DNA of 64,000 nt from Sanderia malayensis (taxonomy: Eukaryota > Cnidaria > Scyphozoa > Semaeostomeae > Pelagiidae), in NCBI GenBank assembly GCA_013076295.1, contig RQOL01000826.1:1-64000 (forward strand), written 5' to 3'. The notes under the pieces were generated by a model. It was not told where the DNA came from. It was given only the letters and a program-made list of their open reading frames with translations, and searched no databases. This document shows, piece by piece, positions 35,301-64,000 of this stretch; positions within the stretch are counted from its first letter, which is position 1, and each line of letters opens with the position of its first letter. A program made the position numbers and the translations under genes.

Positions 35301-38300
35301 AGAACTCCATTCGTTATAACTTTATCTCTGAATTTCGGACCATCACCTAATCGAAGAAAAACACCATCACTAATTTATGAAAAAGGGGGCAATTAAAAAC
35401 CAAATAAAAGAGGTCAATTCAACATTTGTATTGAATCTATAATCTGCTCACAGACCAGAGTAGCTGTATGAAGAATGATTATGAAGAGAAAATGTTGTTA
35501 TAATGATTGATGTCAGAGGAGTAAAAACAATAAACAAACCTGCAATGTTACCAAGTGCCCAAATAGCTTGCTCACAAACATTGGCTTCTGGGGAAGCAAG
35601 TAGCTTAATAAAAATTGCAATACCACCTGGAAAATAAAGAAAAATAGAATTGTAATCAATATTTCAGTTGAGTAAGCTTATTAGCAGCTTCCGTTCTATC
35701 AACGTCAAGATCGACTTTAAAAGCAATTTACCGTTAACAAATAAAAGTTAGCGAAGAAAGCAGATTATCTGTACCTTGGCTTACAACTACACTAGTTTGT
35801 TCAGATGTTCCAGATACGATATTCGTGACTGCCCAGGCAGCTTCAAATTGAATAGAAGAGCTTAACGTAAAAAAACGCACGGATTAATAATCTACACAAA
35901 TCTTCAACTTCAAAAGAAGATATTCAATTGTCCAAGTTCTACAGTAGTAATCTGATTTACAAAGATCATCAAATATTCTTCGCGTATTTCCGTTGAAATA
36001 ATCGTGCCTCGTGGTCATTAATATGATTTTAAATAATAAATCGAGTGTCAAATCTTCATTTGTGATGAAACCCCAGACAGAATGTCACGCACACGCGTAA
36101 ACACTAACAAATCATCAATCCTCGCACGTTAGCAAGTCTTCTTGTGATTCATAGAAAATCATACAAAATGTTCCTTTTTCCGCTCAACAATTTTCTGTGA
36201 ATAATCTCTTCTGGGACACTATAAGGAACCAATTAACCTTGTGGAAAACGCCAAATGTGTCTATAAGAATACGCAAGGCTGGAAATATAACTTATGTAAC
36301 GTTTGTACATACTTGCTTGTAGTTGCCAGCAAATCTATTAGACGGGGAACAAGACCAGCCCTGTAATAAAATGAAAACAATAAGAGACAAGTGAAAAATC
36401 ATCATATTGCAAACAATGTTTCCTTGTGCTTTATTTGTGTTTATTTCATTGTAGTATATCGGACATTATTAAGTATTGTATGCTGCATTGTTTGAGAGTT
36501 AGTGATTTAACACTGCAATGATTAGTGATTTAACATATTTATCCACATGGTGCTATCTGTTTGTAAGAAAATGTACAGCGTAAACTAAATGGAGAGAATA
36601 CAGTAATATTGGTAACATTCAAACAAGAAAACATTCATCAAAAACTATTTAGCATTGACTTTGTTTAACAAAAACCTTTGGCAGCTGGAGAGGACATGTT
36701 AAATTACACTGAATAGCAATGCACGGTGTACATTTTGTGAGAATGGGCTTTGTTCCCAGGTTACATTTCATATCAATTTAAAAAGCCCAGATTAGAGAAA
36801 CAAAGTGCTATCTAAATTATTCATTACAGACACTCGCTATTGTTAATCTTATAAATAGATGGATAAAGTCACGAAAGACTGTGGCAAGCAATATTGCTGG
36901 AAATCGTTGAACCAGACCAAATTAAGATTTCATGAGCGTTGCCTCACGCAAATGAAATTATGACAAATCAAGTACTGAAAACCAATATTTGAAAACATGA
37001 ACAACGATACTCTATAGGGAGACGGTGAAGGGTGTTGACTATTCCAGCTAATGTCATGGCAAATAATGCGGGGAAAAGAGTCCCAAGCCAATTTGGTAAG
37101 CGTAAAAAAGAAAGAAATAACGGCAGCGCAGCTTCCGGAACACCAATAGGATCCATTAATGGTATCATACAGACAATGCGTTCTTCTGCAAGTTTAACAC
37201 CAAGAAACACCATCAGTCAAAATAAGAATCTCGTCAATTTGATGGCGATATTCGAGGAAATAAACAACACAGATGTATTTGTGAGTAAATTCTTTGCCTT
37301 CGGGCATTAAAATTGCATTATTTCTATATTAGTTAATTGTTCAAAAACTTTGACGTACATGAACTAAAAGTAATAATAAACAAAGACTTACTTTATCACT
37401 GTATCAATTGGTGGATTTTTTTCACGAGAAAGTAATTTTCTACAAACAAGATACATGAAAAATTATCTTCATGATATGAAAAGTGATTAAACTGAATATG
37501 GTCATGAAAATCTTAATATAGTAGACCAACCATATTTTAGGATATCTTAAATAACTTAGAAGTGTACAACCATTGTTTGATACTACTTTTACGAGATCCT
37601 CTTTACTTGAATAAGCAACACAATAAGTGATAAGAATATTTAAATCTTCATCTTAAAAGTGGTGCAAAACTCAACTCCTTAATACATTTTCTATACATGC
37701 ATGCAAATATTCCTTGCTGTGTATATATGTCACTGCAAACATACCTAACTGACTGAACAGCATTAAATAAATCTGCCTCAGAGCATTGGTTGGATGAAAG
37801 AATCTGTAATTCAAAATTAAAGTTTAATCATCATTTAGATCCCAGGAATTGTAAAACTTGCCATATGGACAATTGGAATTTAAGAGAGGGTCAAGTCAAA
37901 TGATACAGACAGTGTTTACTTGTAAAAGACCATAATATTTCTAGCTTTAATCTCAAAAAGTGAATTAAAACTATTATTGTATCCCTATAACCTCCAAGCA
38001 AGCCATCAGGGCTAAAATGTTGATTTTTGTCATTTGCTTCGACATGCGCACTTAGTCATTGAAGCAAATCCATTATTTCCAAACAAAATGGATATAAAAG
38101 AAGCTATGCCAAGCCTTGTAATCAGGAAAACGACATACATCATGACTGCATTGATATAATAGACAGATCATGTTCAAACTTTTTATAATATTTTAAACAT
38201 TAAAATGACTTCATTATTTGACATGTTGCAGAAGATTAACCTTTACATTAGCACCCTCTAAAAAAATAAGCCTCCAAGAGGCCAATTTAAGCAGGGTTAA

Positions 38301-39566
38301 TGTTCGAAAGAAATGTTAATAATGATGCATGCTGAGTCACCATTTTCTGGGCATAATAATAATAATAATAGCTTCAAGGAACCAGTCTTTGGCATCAACT
38401 CCCTTGAGGGATGAGGGTTAAGGGTCATACTGTGTTCATACTGTGTGCGAGAGTTAGCTAGGTCATATCATAGTAACAAACAAAGCATTCCATCATTTGA
38501 CTCTTGGGGAAAAACAGCAAAGGTTCAATTTCTCCCTCCCTCCCTCCCTCCCTCTCCTTATATATTGTTCATTGAGTATTTTCTTTGTTATGATTTGCAG
38601 TTCGCCAATCTGGGAGTACTGCCTAGTATACCACCCGGAATTTACGTGGCAAACCGGGGTCACCAGCCGTAAAATGTGTTTTGCTACTCAAGCAATCCGA
38701 GCCAGTAGGCTAACCACCCAATTTCTTGAGATAACATTAATCACCCCTGCAGACTACATTCTCACAGAAGTGTGTGTGTATAAAAATAAATATTGAAGCT
38801 TTTTATTTATGCTGCTGCAAAACAATTCCTTGCAAAGAAACATGAAGAATATTATATATCTGTTAATTTAATCAACACAGTTAAGATTTTATTCGAAAAT
38901 ATTACCTGGACAACATCCTGCAAAGGCAGCACGTGAGTTGTTTTCTGTCAAAATAATCAAATCCATTAGATCATCACCATTTCATAGCGCTCGTACTTGC
39001 CTATGCATGATAAAATGTTTGACAAGATAGAAGTTACCAATGAAAGTTACCTGTTGATTAGATTCCTTCAAAGGGCTGACATCCAAGCCCAAAGAGACGT
39101 TTCTTTTCTTTTGCATTTGTTCGTCTTTCTTTGTCTAGGTATGGAAGAAATTGGGTAGTCGGTATCATAAAGCATTGTAACGCGGTGAATAGATCATTAA
39201 ATTACATAAAATATACAAAATCTGTATAAATTTTCACTGTACCCAGTTCTAAATAGTAAAACGAAATGTCCTAATATATTTTTCAGTGCATTGTGCCAGT
39301 CACATTTAAATATGTTACAAGCAAAAGCCTATTTCTCGGGGCCTAAAGAGACCGCAAAGTTATACCTTTCGAATTTCCACTGTGACACCAGTCCTTCTTC
39401 TTCTAAGTTCCTAGGATATAAAAGATAGTGAGCTGAAATCATTTAAACAATAATCTTCTGCTAAGAACCGAAGGCAAAAATGCAATTAAGAAACCTCGGC
39501 ATCTTTTCCACGGTTTTTGAAACTCTTTATTCTCTTGCTGCTTCCTTCCGAATCAAAAGCAGACAT
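32369..39566 (-). CDS. KPNA2: Importin subunit alpha, KPNA2-like
   Basis: 22 coding exons, all phase-consistent, total 1590 nt = 529 aa, the same length as human KPNA2. Exons (minus): 39566-39495, 39410-39366, 39134-39051, 38944-38906, 37803-37745, 37439-37392, 36360-36313, 35860-35775, 35626-35540, 35346-35264, 35084-34995, 34824-34780, 34658-34596, 34463-34389, 34239-34183, 34082-34011, 33879-33826, 33545-33495, 33314-33243, 33123-33055, 32968-32927 and 32617-32369. The adapter binds classical nuclear localisation signals and links cargo to importin beta. An importin-beta-binding domain ([20 protein letters not shown]) is followed by ten armadillo repeats with the W..N signal-binding ladder (WAVTN, WALGN, WTLSN, WAISY, WAISN, WIVAN). 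[33 protein letters not shown] and [15 protein letters not shown] point to the alpha-1/KPNA2 clade. The intron 34182-34083 starts with GC. The acidic C-terminus ([11 protein letters not shown]) fits the CAS-binding end. Confidence 0.95.
32870..32901. repeat. Perfect 32-bp palindrome in a KPNA2 intron
   Basis: caatagaaataaacac followed immediately by gtgtttatttctattg, with no loop and no mismatch. Its centre is ACACGTGT, an E-box. It lies between the last two coding exons of KPNA2. Confidence 0.95.
34083..34182 (-). other. GC-AG intron in KPNA2
   Basis: The exon 34239-34183 ends ...GTDEHTQ (CCCAG) and the next bases on the minus strand are GCAAAT. The following exon starts at 34082 after TTGCAG and continues the frame ([11 protein letters not shown]), as in other importins. 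No GT donor in the vicinity keeps the frame and the conserved residues. Confidence 0.8.
37056..38672 (+). CDS. Two-exon 98-aa protein gene, antisense within KPNA2
   Basis: Exon 1 is 37056-37280 (75 codons, starts [19 protein letters not shown], ends at TTT|GTGAGT). Exon 2 is 38601-38672 (TTTGCAG|TTC, 23 codons, [20 protein letters not shown] then HQP and stop). Both borders are canonical and phase 0. The predicted protein is basic and low-complexity at its N-terminus, then has a helical stretch ([18 protein letters not shown]) and a proline-containing tail. I do not recognise the family. The gene is on the opposite strand to KPNA2: exon 1 sits in the KPNA2 intron 37391-36361, exon 2 in the intron 38905-37804, and its own intron spans KPNA2 exons 37392-37439 and 37745-37803. 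Translation from an upstream ATG cannot be excluded, but the one at 37056 is the only in-frame ATG in this open stretch. Confidence 0.6.
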
Positions 39567-40136
39567 TTTAAATATGAAATTTCCAACGGACAAGAATTTG
39601 CAGAGGTGTAACCCAATAAATTCGTTTTTCAACTTTCAGCTGCAAGACAGAACAGCAGCAAATATCTTCCTATGAATAAAGGATAACGTTGATTGTTGAA
39701 AAGGAAATGGTGTGGTGACTTCTTCCACCGGCGGTACCAAAAGTTAGAGTAGTCGCAATCGCAATTCGCATAGGAAAGAAAACTTTCATTCCTCCGCTTC
39801 GTTTGAAATTTGAATGCTAATGCCTTGTTTGAATTCCACCGCTTTTTTACTTCTATTGGCTAATCAGCATAAAGTCGACCAATGAGATGACTACGTTATA
39901 ATTTATTTTATTTTAACTGACATTTGTTTTTAATTTATGTACTCACATATCACATAATATGAGGCTCCTTAAATTTCATACATGAGGTACTCACCTCAGC
40001 CCTCCAAGGAGTAACGTAGCAACGAACTTGATTACTGACGACAGTTCGAAAGACCAAAAGACCAAACAAATATTCATTGCATGCTTCCGAAATCTGCATT
40101 TATGGACTAAGTTCAGAATCAGCAATAATTGTCACT
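39567..40136. promoter_or_regulatory. Head-to-head promoter region of KPNA2 and SPAG17
   Basis: 570 bp separate the two start codons, which point away from each other. A CCAAT box is present in each orientation, attgg at 39855-39859 and ccaat at 39879-39883, 20 bp apart. This fits a bidirectional promoter. Transcript starts are not known. Confidence 0.6.
40011..40023 (+). promoter_or_regulatory. RFX X-box-like site upstream of SPAG17
   Basis: gtaacgtagcaac fits the RFX consensus GTNRCC-N-RGYAAC with one mismatch (position 6). It lies 114 bp before the SPAG17 start codon. X-boxes drive many cilium genes in animals and SPAG17 is one of the axoneme central-apparatus genes, so the context fits. 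Confidence 0.55.
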
Positions 40137-58842
<18,706 letters not shown>

Positions 58843-60094
58843 GTTACTTTTTCTGTAGTTTCATGTTGGAAAGCAACATGGCTGTTAAGGAATTTCTCCT
58901 CATTCTGTTCTTCTGTTTTTGTTAGTCTGCAAAAAGACACACAATTCGCCCTTCTTTCTCTAGCTTAATCTTACGATTGTCAATTTGCACCCAACACGCT
59001 TTTCGCAATTCACACGTTTGTCACATGACTCGATGATGTATGCAAAATTAATTTAACTTACCGTCAATAGAATCTTTAGACATCTTTTTCCGCTTTGGAT
59101 CATTGGCTCGAGTATATTATTCATTATCGGTGGTGAAGTATATTGAATTTCCATCCAGCCTTTCTAACGTTCATCTAATTCTTTTACTACTTCTTGCGCG
59201 AAGTATTTTTAATAAATTTACATTGATTATTTTTGAGTATTAATTCAAATTTATGCACGAGCATCAATTTAAGTAAACTATTTTCGATGTGGCGTCAAGA
59301 ATGGCCGCGTGTTAACGAGATGCTCCCCTTGAATTAGGAACCAACCCCTAATGACAGCACAGGTCACCAACATACACTACTCTTGTCTACCTTATTCGAA
59401 TATATTCTTGCAAAAACACAACTTTTCCACCAAACTTTCTTCTTATGCATCGCTTCTCGGAGTTCAATGCTTCCTTAAACTTTGGGTATTAATTTAACTG
59501 CTTTGGCTATTGTGTAGCATGAACATCAAGTATGATTACTAAGCTATGCAGATAGTTTGATTTCATATTATTGAGATCGATGAGTTATTTGCCTTATCGT
59601 AACCCTTACACGTAACGTATTGTTCAGTATTTTCATGCAAAGTAAGATAACGGAGTATAATATCGCTTGTTTTGAAGTGGGTCATCATCAACAAGTTTTC
59701 ATAGAGCTAGGCATAACATCCTTTCCCAGTTGTCCCTTTAGAATATTTCTATACATTATTATCCTTGTCACTGCGTCATCCGGCAACGGGATGTTATACA
59801 AGTTCAAAAGTGTTTTAAAGGCACTTCTACATTTGCTCTGTTAAAACTAAAAGGTGAAGGGTTTCTCTTCAGGAAGTTTCAGGTTTTATAGCTATTATCA
59901 TGCATTGAATCAAGACATTATAATTTAAAACATGCATTGCCCAACACGGTCTCCTTCTGGAATATGCCACCGTTTGTCATATATCTTTCTATCCTGTTTA
60001 TGCCCACCAGTTGTCATATTTGTGTCTGTACGAATCCACCTCCTGTAGTGAATCCGATACAATATCAAAAGTACTGCCCATATTTTGTATCAAA
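58843..60094. other. Intergenic region between SPAG17 and the KDZ-type gene
   Basis: AT-rich, no element with clear termini and no supported gene. Open frames at 59620-59844 and 59937-60131 lack homology. Confidence 0.5.
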
Positions 60095-63000
60095 ATGGCG
60101 GACCACGTGGATCAAAGTAGTGGTGCCGTGAATAGCCAGCCTGGTTCTTCTAAAGTCGCAACAAGTGCAAGATTAGGTAATGTATGGTTTATAAAATTAT
60201 GATCTAACTTTCTTTGCAAGCAAAGTTTCTATTGACTTCTATATCCTTTTCTATTCCTTTCTTTCCGCGTGCCGTCCGTCTTTATGAAAGTAACAGCATT
60301 GCCCTCAGCCACAGAATACTACAGCTGAAAAGAACCACCGAGAAAGGAACTGCCCCACATTAAAACTATTTACCATCTGTTACCGTTACAAAGCAAAATT
60401 TTACATGTCGGGCGGGAATAATCCCTGATGATGGAGAGGTAGAGGTGCAGGCCTTGAGTTAGGCCTGCACCTTGCTAGATCTATATTTTTCAGTTAAGAG
60501 ATCGTATTGTACATCAGACTTATCAGCCGAACAAAGCTTAGCTATGGCAAATTGGTAACCACTGCCATACATTTATAAATGGAGGATATTAACAGCTTAT
60601 TTGTCAAGAAAGCACCCGGAAAAAATTACAATTTGAAGTGCAGAGTTACAAATCAGAGACTGGGAGAAATAGCTTAAGATACAAGGGTCCACTCATCTGG
60701 AACAGCCTTCAAAATGCATTAAAGGGACTCCAGAACTACTTTCAAAATAACTTAAAAACAAACTAGTTTATATAAAACATTTATGATAAAGGTGTACAAG
60801 AAGCTTGAACGTTCTTCTTGTAATATCATATATTAAATAAAAATATATAATTGAAACTTAGTTTCATTTAATATATGTTGTTAAAGCAAAATGCTTAAGC
60901 TTCTTGTACTCCCCTTTTCAATTAAACTTTATGCCCTAACCAACATCTAAACAATTTTAATTTTAAGAAAGAAGCAGCAATTAATTTTACAAAAGGAACA
61001 ATTTTATATGCTTCTAGGACTTCAGTATTTAATTTTATCCTTTTTAGAACATTCTGGGTAAAAATTTTAGCTATAGGAATTAGAATGCAATTAGGAAATT
61101 TTAGGAGTTATACTATTTTCAAAATTTAGCATTTTCCTTTTGTAAAATGTTTATTTGTAGCTAGGTCCACATCAGCTTGTTTTCAAGCTGCCAGATCTTT
61201 AACCTGCTTAAAGTAAATTTTGAATGAAATGAATGAATGAAAGAGAAAATTGAAGTCCAATTATTCATATCTAATATCTTAACACACGCCAATTACAGCA
61301 GCCATGGATCTTGTTGGAAGTTTAATTTGTTTAAAGGTACAGTAAAATCTGTCTCACGCAAAAGAGTCCGCAAATCAACCGCTGCACTAGTGAGTGAAGC
61401 TCGAGATATTTTGAAGCAAAGAAAAAAACAAAAAATTACGAAGCCTTACACAAGGGTGACCTCTTATCATGGTGGAGGCAGAGTTCTTCATAACCAAGCT
61501 AAACGAAAGAAAAAAAAAACCTGCACAAGCTAAAGAAATTTCTGCCAGTTGTGATCCTGCCTCTTGTAGCTTGAGTGGTATGTGCTCTTACATTATCTTG
61601 AAAATTAAACCAAGTTAGTCATCTCTTATGCTATATATGTTTCTTGAAGCAAACCTTAGCCATTGTAAAGTGTTAATGCAATTGTCCTAATGAGTATTAT
61701 CGCAATCATTTATTGCTTTAATCAGATAGATTAATTCCTCAACTTTCTGCCTTATTTTTTCAGGGTTTGAGGAAAGAAGTTATACATCAGATCTAATTTG
61801 CCAGAATGAAACGAATGAATCGAATGATGGTGAGTACCCCTTGTAGATTTGACTTTTGTCTGATTTGTGGATTGATTAGTTGATTTGTAATACTGTGATA
61901 TCAAAAGGTGAGTTGGAATGAACAGTGGATGAACCTGAGGGATAAGATTCACATAAGTCTATTACATGTGTGCAGCTTGTTAAGTCCTTTTTGACGTGGA
62001 ATTTTTATCTCTCCAAAAGGGCTTAATGATATTATTGAAGAGTGCAGGATCTTAATTGGCAATGCAAAAGATTCCACATGGAGCAAGAGACAAAAGCTAT
62101 GTCATGTGAAATGGGGAGAAAATAGAGAAAAAATTATGGAAACTTTGCTAAAGGAACAGTTCCTTGAAGACAAAGTTTGTAGCCAGTGTAAGCTGCAACC
62201 AGCATTTCTAAATTGTGTGAATTGCAAATCTACAGGTCCTATTTGTTGGTCATGTGACAGGAGTACTCACAAGAAGCAACCATTTCATGATCGTCAAATT
62301 TGGCAGAATGGTTGTTTTGAATTTATATCTCCATTGCAGTCAGTAAACGATGCTGGGAGAATTGTTGAAATAAGTATGCAGCATTATCATGTGTTGTTAT
62401 AATTTCATATGCTAAAGTATTTTTAGCTAAACATTTTTCAAAGTTCTTGTTGGCAATAGAACTGAAATATGTATTTTTTATCCAATGGCTTTTCAAAAAC
62501 ATTAGCTTTCAATTTGCATTGTGTGCTGTCTTTCACTCTGGTTTAAATTTTTATAGAAAATTTGTGGACATTTAGGTACCTTTTTGCCAATCGTGTGGTT
62601 TGAAGTGGATGAAATTTCTATTGAATCGACTGGCCAGGAGTGCATAGTTGTTAATTTACAAGGTATATGATTGATTTTGTACTTTCCCTTGCAGTATATT
62701 TTACAGGTATCACAAACATGCCAGGAACATATTTTAGCAATCTAATCTCTCCTGCTATCTAAATGTTAGTCTCTGAATGTGCTTGTTATGTATTTTCAAC
62801 TACAATTTACCACAATTCATTCTGTTCGCAGGCCGCTATGATTTACTTAAACCCAAGTATCATTGTGATTATTGTAATGAAGATATTGACGTGTTTACTT
62901 GCACATCATTGATAAGATCCGGTTACTGCCTGAAGCATGGGCAACATATCATATATTTTTGATGAACAGTTATTTATATTTGGGATAAGCTAAAATCATT

Positions 63001-64000
63001 CATGCCAGGCACTTCTGAGTCTGCTTTTTTGAGAAGCCTTGAGGATATATCAATGGATAGAAATAGGGTATGTTGTTGTACATAGTTGAAGTTATCAGAC
63101 AAATTAATATATTTTAATAGATAAGCCCCTGACATTTCATGCCACTTATGAAAACTGTGTTGACACAGGATCTGAAGTACAGAGTGACTGCTTAGCATTG
63201 AACAAAAATGAGGTGAATTTTACTCTACACACAATGCAAGTCTGTACACCTTCTTCAAGCCGTTGTTACTAAAACGTGGAACTAGCGGAACGGAGCGCGG
63301 AACATGCGGACTGACTCCGGAACGACCACGGAGCTAGCGGAACGACTGCGTAACAGGTGACAATGGATATGGAGAACACGAAGGCCTATCTCTTTTAATT
63401 TCTTCCGTTTCTTATCTTCCGATATAACTTACAGTTGAATACGTGGTTAATGTGAAGCAATGACTACACTTCATCCTTTGATTCATTTTTGACTTTCTGT
63501 GAAACATTTCCCCATTGAAGCAATAGATACCCGTGGATTAAAATAAATGATTGGTGTGGTGTATATATCGTTCTGCTGGTTCCGTGATCGTTTCGTAGTC
63601 ATTCCGCTTGTTCCTTGCGATTTCCTTGGGGTTCCGCCTATTCCGTAATCATTCCCCTAGTTCTCGTTTTAATAACGTCGTACTTTTAGCTCATTCCTAT
63701 TTTTACATGAACCATTCCCATTTCTTTGTGTATTGATTCTCACTTTTGTTTTTGTATCTCTCTGCTGTAGCAAGGAACAGTAAACAAGACTGCATTTGCA
63801 CAATGCTATAAGGAATGGAAATTTTGTCACATGCAAACAGAAGTAATGCAGATGAAGAATCTGTTTGAGTGTCCAAGTTGCAGCATACAGCAACATTCAA
63901 GTCATGTGGATGGAAATTGCAAGCTATACCGCTATAAGTCATCTGGAAAGTACGTGGTATTTGCCAATATTGTGTACCAAATTACTTTATGAAAGCACAC
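60095..64000 (+). CDS. KDZ-type transposase-family gene, multi-exon, cut by window end
   Basis: Exons: 60095-60176 (MADHVDQSSGAV), 61337-61577, 61764-61829, 62020-62373, 62576-62662, 62832-63067, 63126-63212, 63771-about 63949 and on. Phases agree at each join up to 62832. 62020-62373 carries the cysteine cluster CSQCKLQPAFLNCVNCKSTG, then CWSCDRSTHKKQPFHDR and the W..GCFE motif, as in the CxC clusters that precede Kyakuja-Dileera-Zisupton (KDZ) transposase domains. 62832 continues YDLLKPKYHCDYCNEDI, then (with small frameshifts) FDEQLFIF and LKSFMPGTSESAFLRSLE. 63771 gives AFAQCYKEW, FECPSCS and SSHVDGNCKLYRY; the Asp of DGN is the expected first catalytic residue. Frameshifts: the A10 run near 61507 and two or three within 62920-62990. 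It may be an intron-bearing transposon or a domesticated, decaying copy. Confidence 0.7.
60443..60472. repeat. 12-bp perfect hairpin in the first intron of the KDZ-type gene
   Basis: aggtgcaggcct, loop tgagtt, aggcctgcacct. Confidence 0.85.
60560..60770 (+). mobile_element. LINE C-terminal fragment in the KDZ-type gene intron
   Basis: Readable across two frames: KNYNLKCRVTNQRLGE then NSLRYKGPLIWNSLQNALKG and FQNNLKTN. This is the usual LINE ending (YNLR...T....G..SLRY.GP..WN.LP......S...FK..LK). It has one frameshift and is 5'-truncated. Confidence 0.65.
63265..63676. mobile_element. MITE with GGAAC subterminal repeats in a KDZ-gene intron
   Basis: Left end gttactaaaacgtggaacta; right end (reverse complement) gttattaaaacgagaactag. 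Both arms are filled with imperfect units of cggaac/cggaatgac type, inverted relative to each other. Length 412 bp. Family unknown. Confidence 0.6.

Noticed and set aside
36968..37213. Minus-strand 81-codon frame
   Set aside because: Antisense shadow of exon 1 of the 98-aa gene; no agreement with KPNA2 homology.

Overview
The window is AT-rich, intron-dense animal DNA. GT-AG introns of roughly 0.1-4 kb break every host gene. The gene set (cilium central-apparatus protein SPAG17, Fanconi core subunit FAAP100, mitochondrial ribosomal protein L35, importin alpha, a SASH1/SAMD5-type adaptor) is metazoan. The mix of repeats (CCCCC-rich 'aataagccccc' MITEs, hAT and Harbinger MITEs, CR1/RTE-like LINE tails, KDZ-type transposase genes) suggests an invertebrate, perhaps a cnidarian or other early-branching animal. 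I cannot name the species from sequence alone.

Layout: 1-1607 is a 61-bp minisatellite ending in a GC-rich hairpin. 3530-9256 (-) is a SAM-domain adaptor that joins what vertebrates keep as two neighbouring genes, SAMD5 and SASH1. 10.9-11.4 kb (-) holds a decayed copy of a multicopy gene family. 11807-14982 (+) is an intact four-exon FAAP100. 15.4-19.8 kb is a mobile-element field with two hAT-type MITEs, a CCCCC-rich MITE and an LTR-like block. 19.9-25.5 kb (+) is a large broken DNA transposon whose reading frame appears to have run as one polyprotein: DDE transposase, PHD finger, USP-type deubiquitinase, Ulp1-type SUMO protease. A small spliced gene of unknown function follows it. 26.8-29.9 kb is a nest of elements inserted in elements. 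MRPL35 (last exon) lies at 31.0-31.4 kb.

The right half holds a head-to-head pair: importin alpha (KPNA2-like, -, 22 exons, 529 aa, fully intact) and SPAG17 (+, 40137-58842). They share a 570-bp promoter region with CCAAT boxes and an RFX X-box-like site. A 98-aa two-exon gene lies antisense inside KPNA2, its intron straddling two KPNA2 exons. SPAG17 is collinear with the human protein from end to end, but its middle exons (47.7-50.8 kb) carry about eight frameshifts. Its introns hold a perfect 101-bp inverted repeat, a 2-kb terminal-inverted-repeat element with an 8-bp target duplication, and LINE fragments. From 60095 to the right edge runs a multi-exon gene with the cysteine cluster and first catalytic Asp of KDZ transposases, cut by the window end.

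The most unusual items are the transposon that pairs a deubiquitinase with a SUMO protease, the SAMD5-SASH1 composite gene, the antisense small gene in KPNA2, and the cluster of frameshifts confined to the middle of SPAG17.
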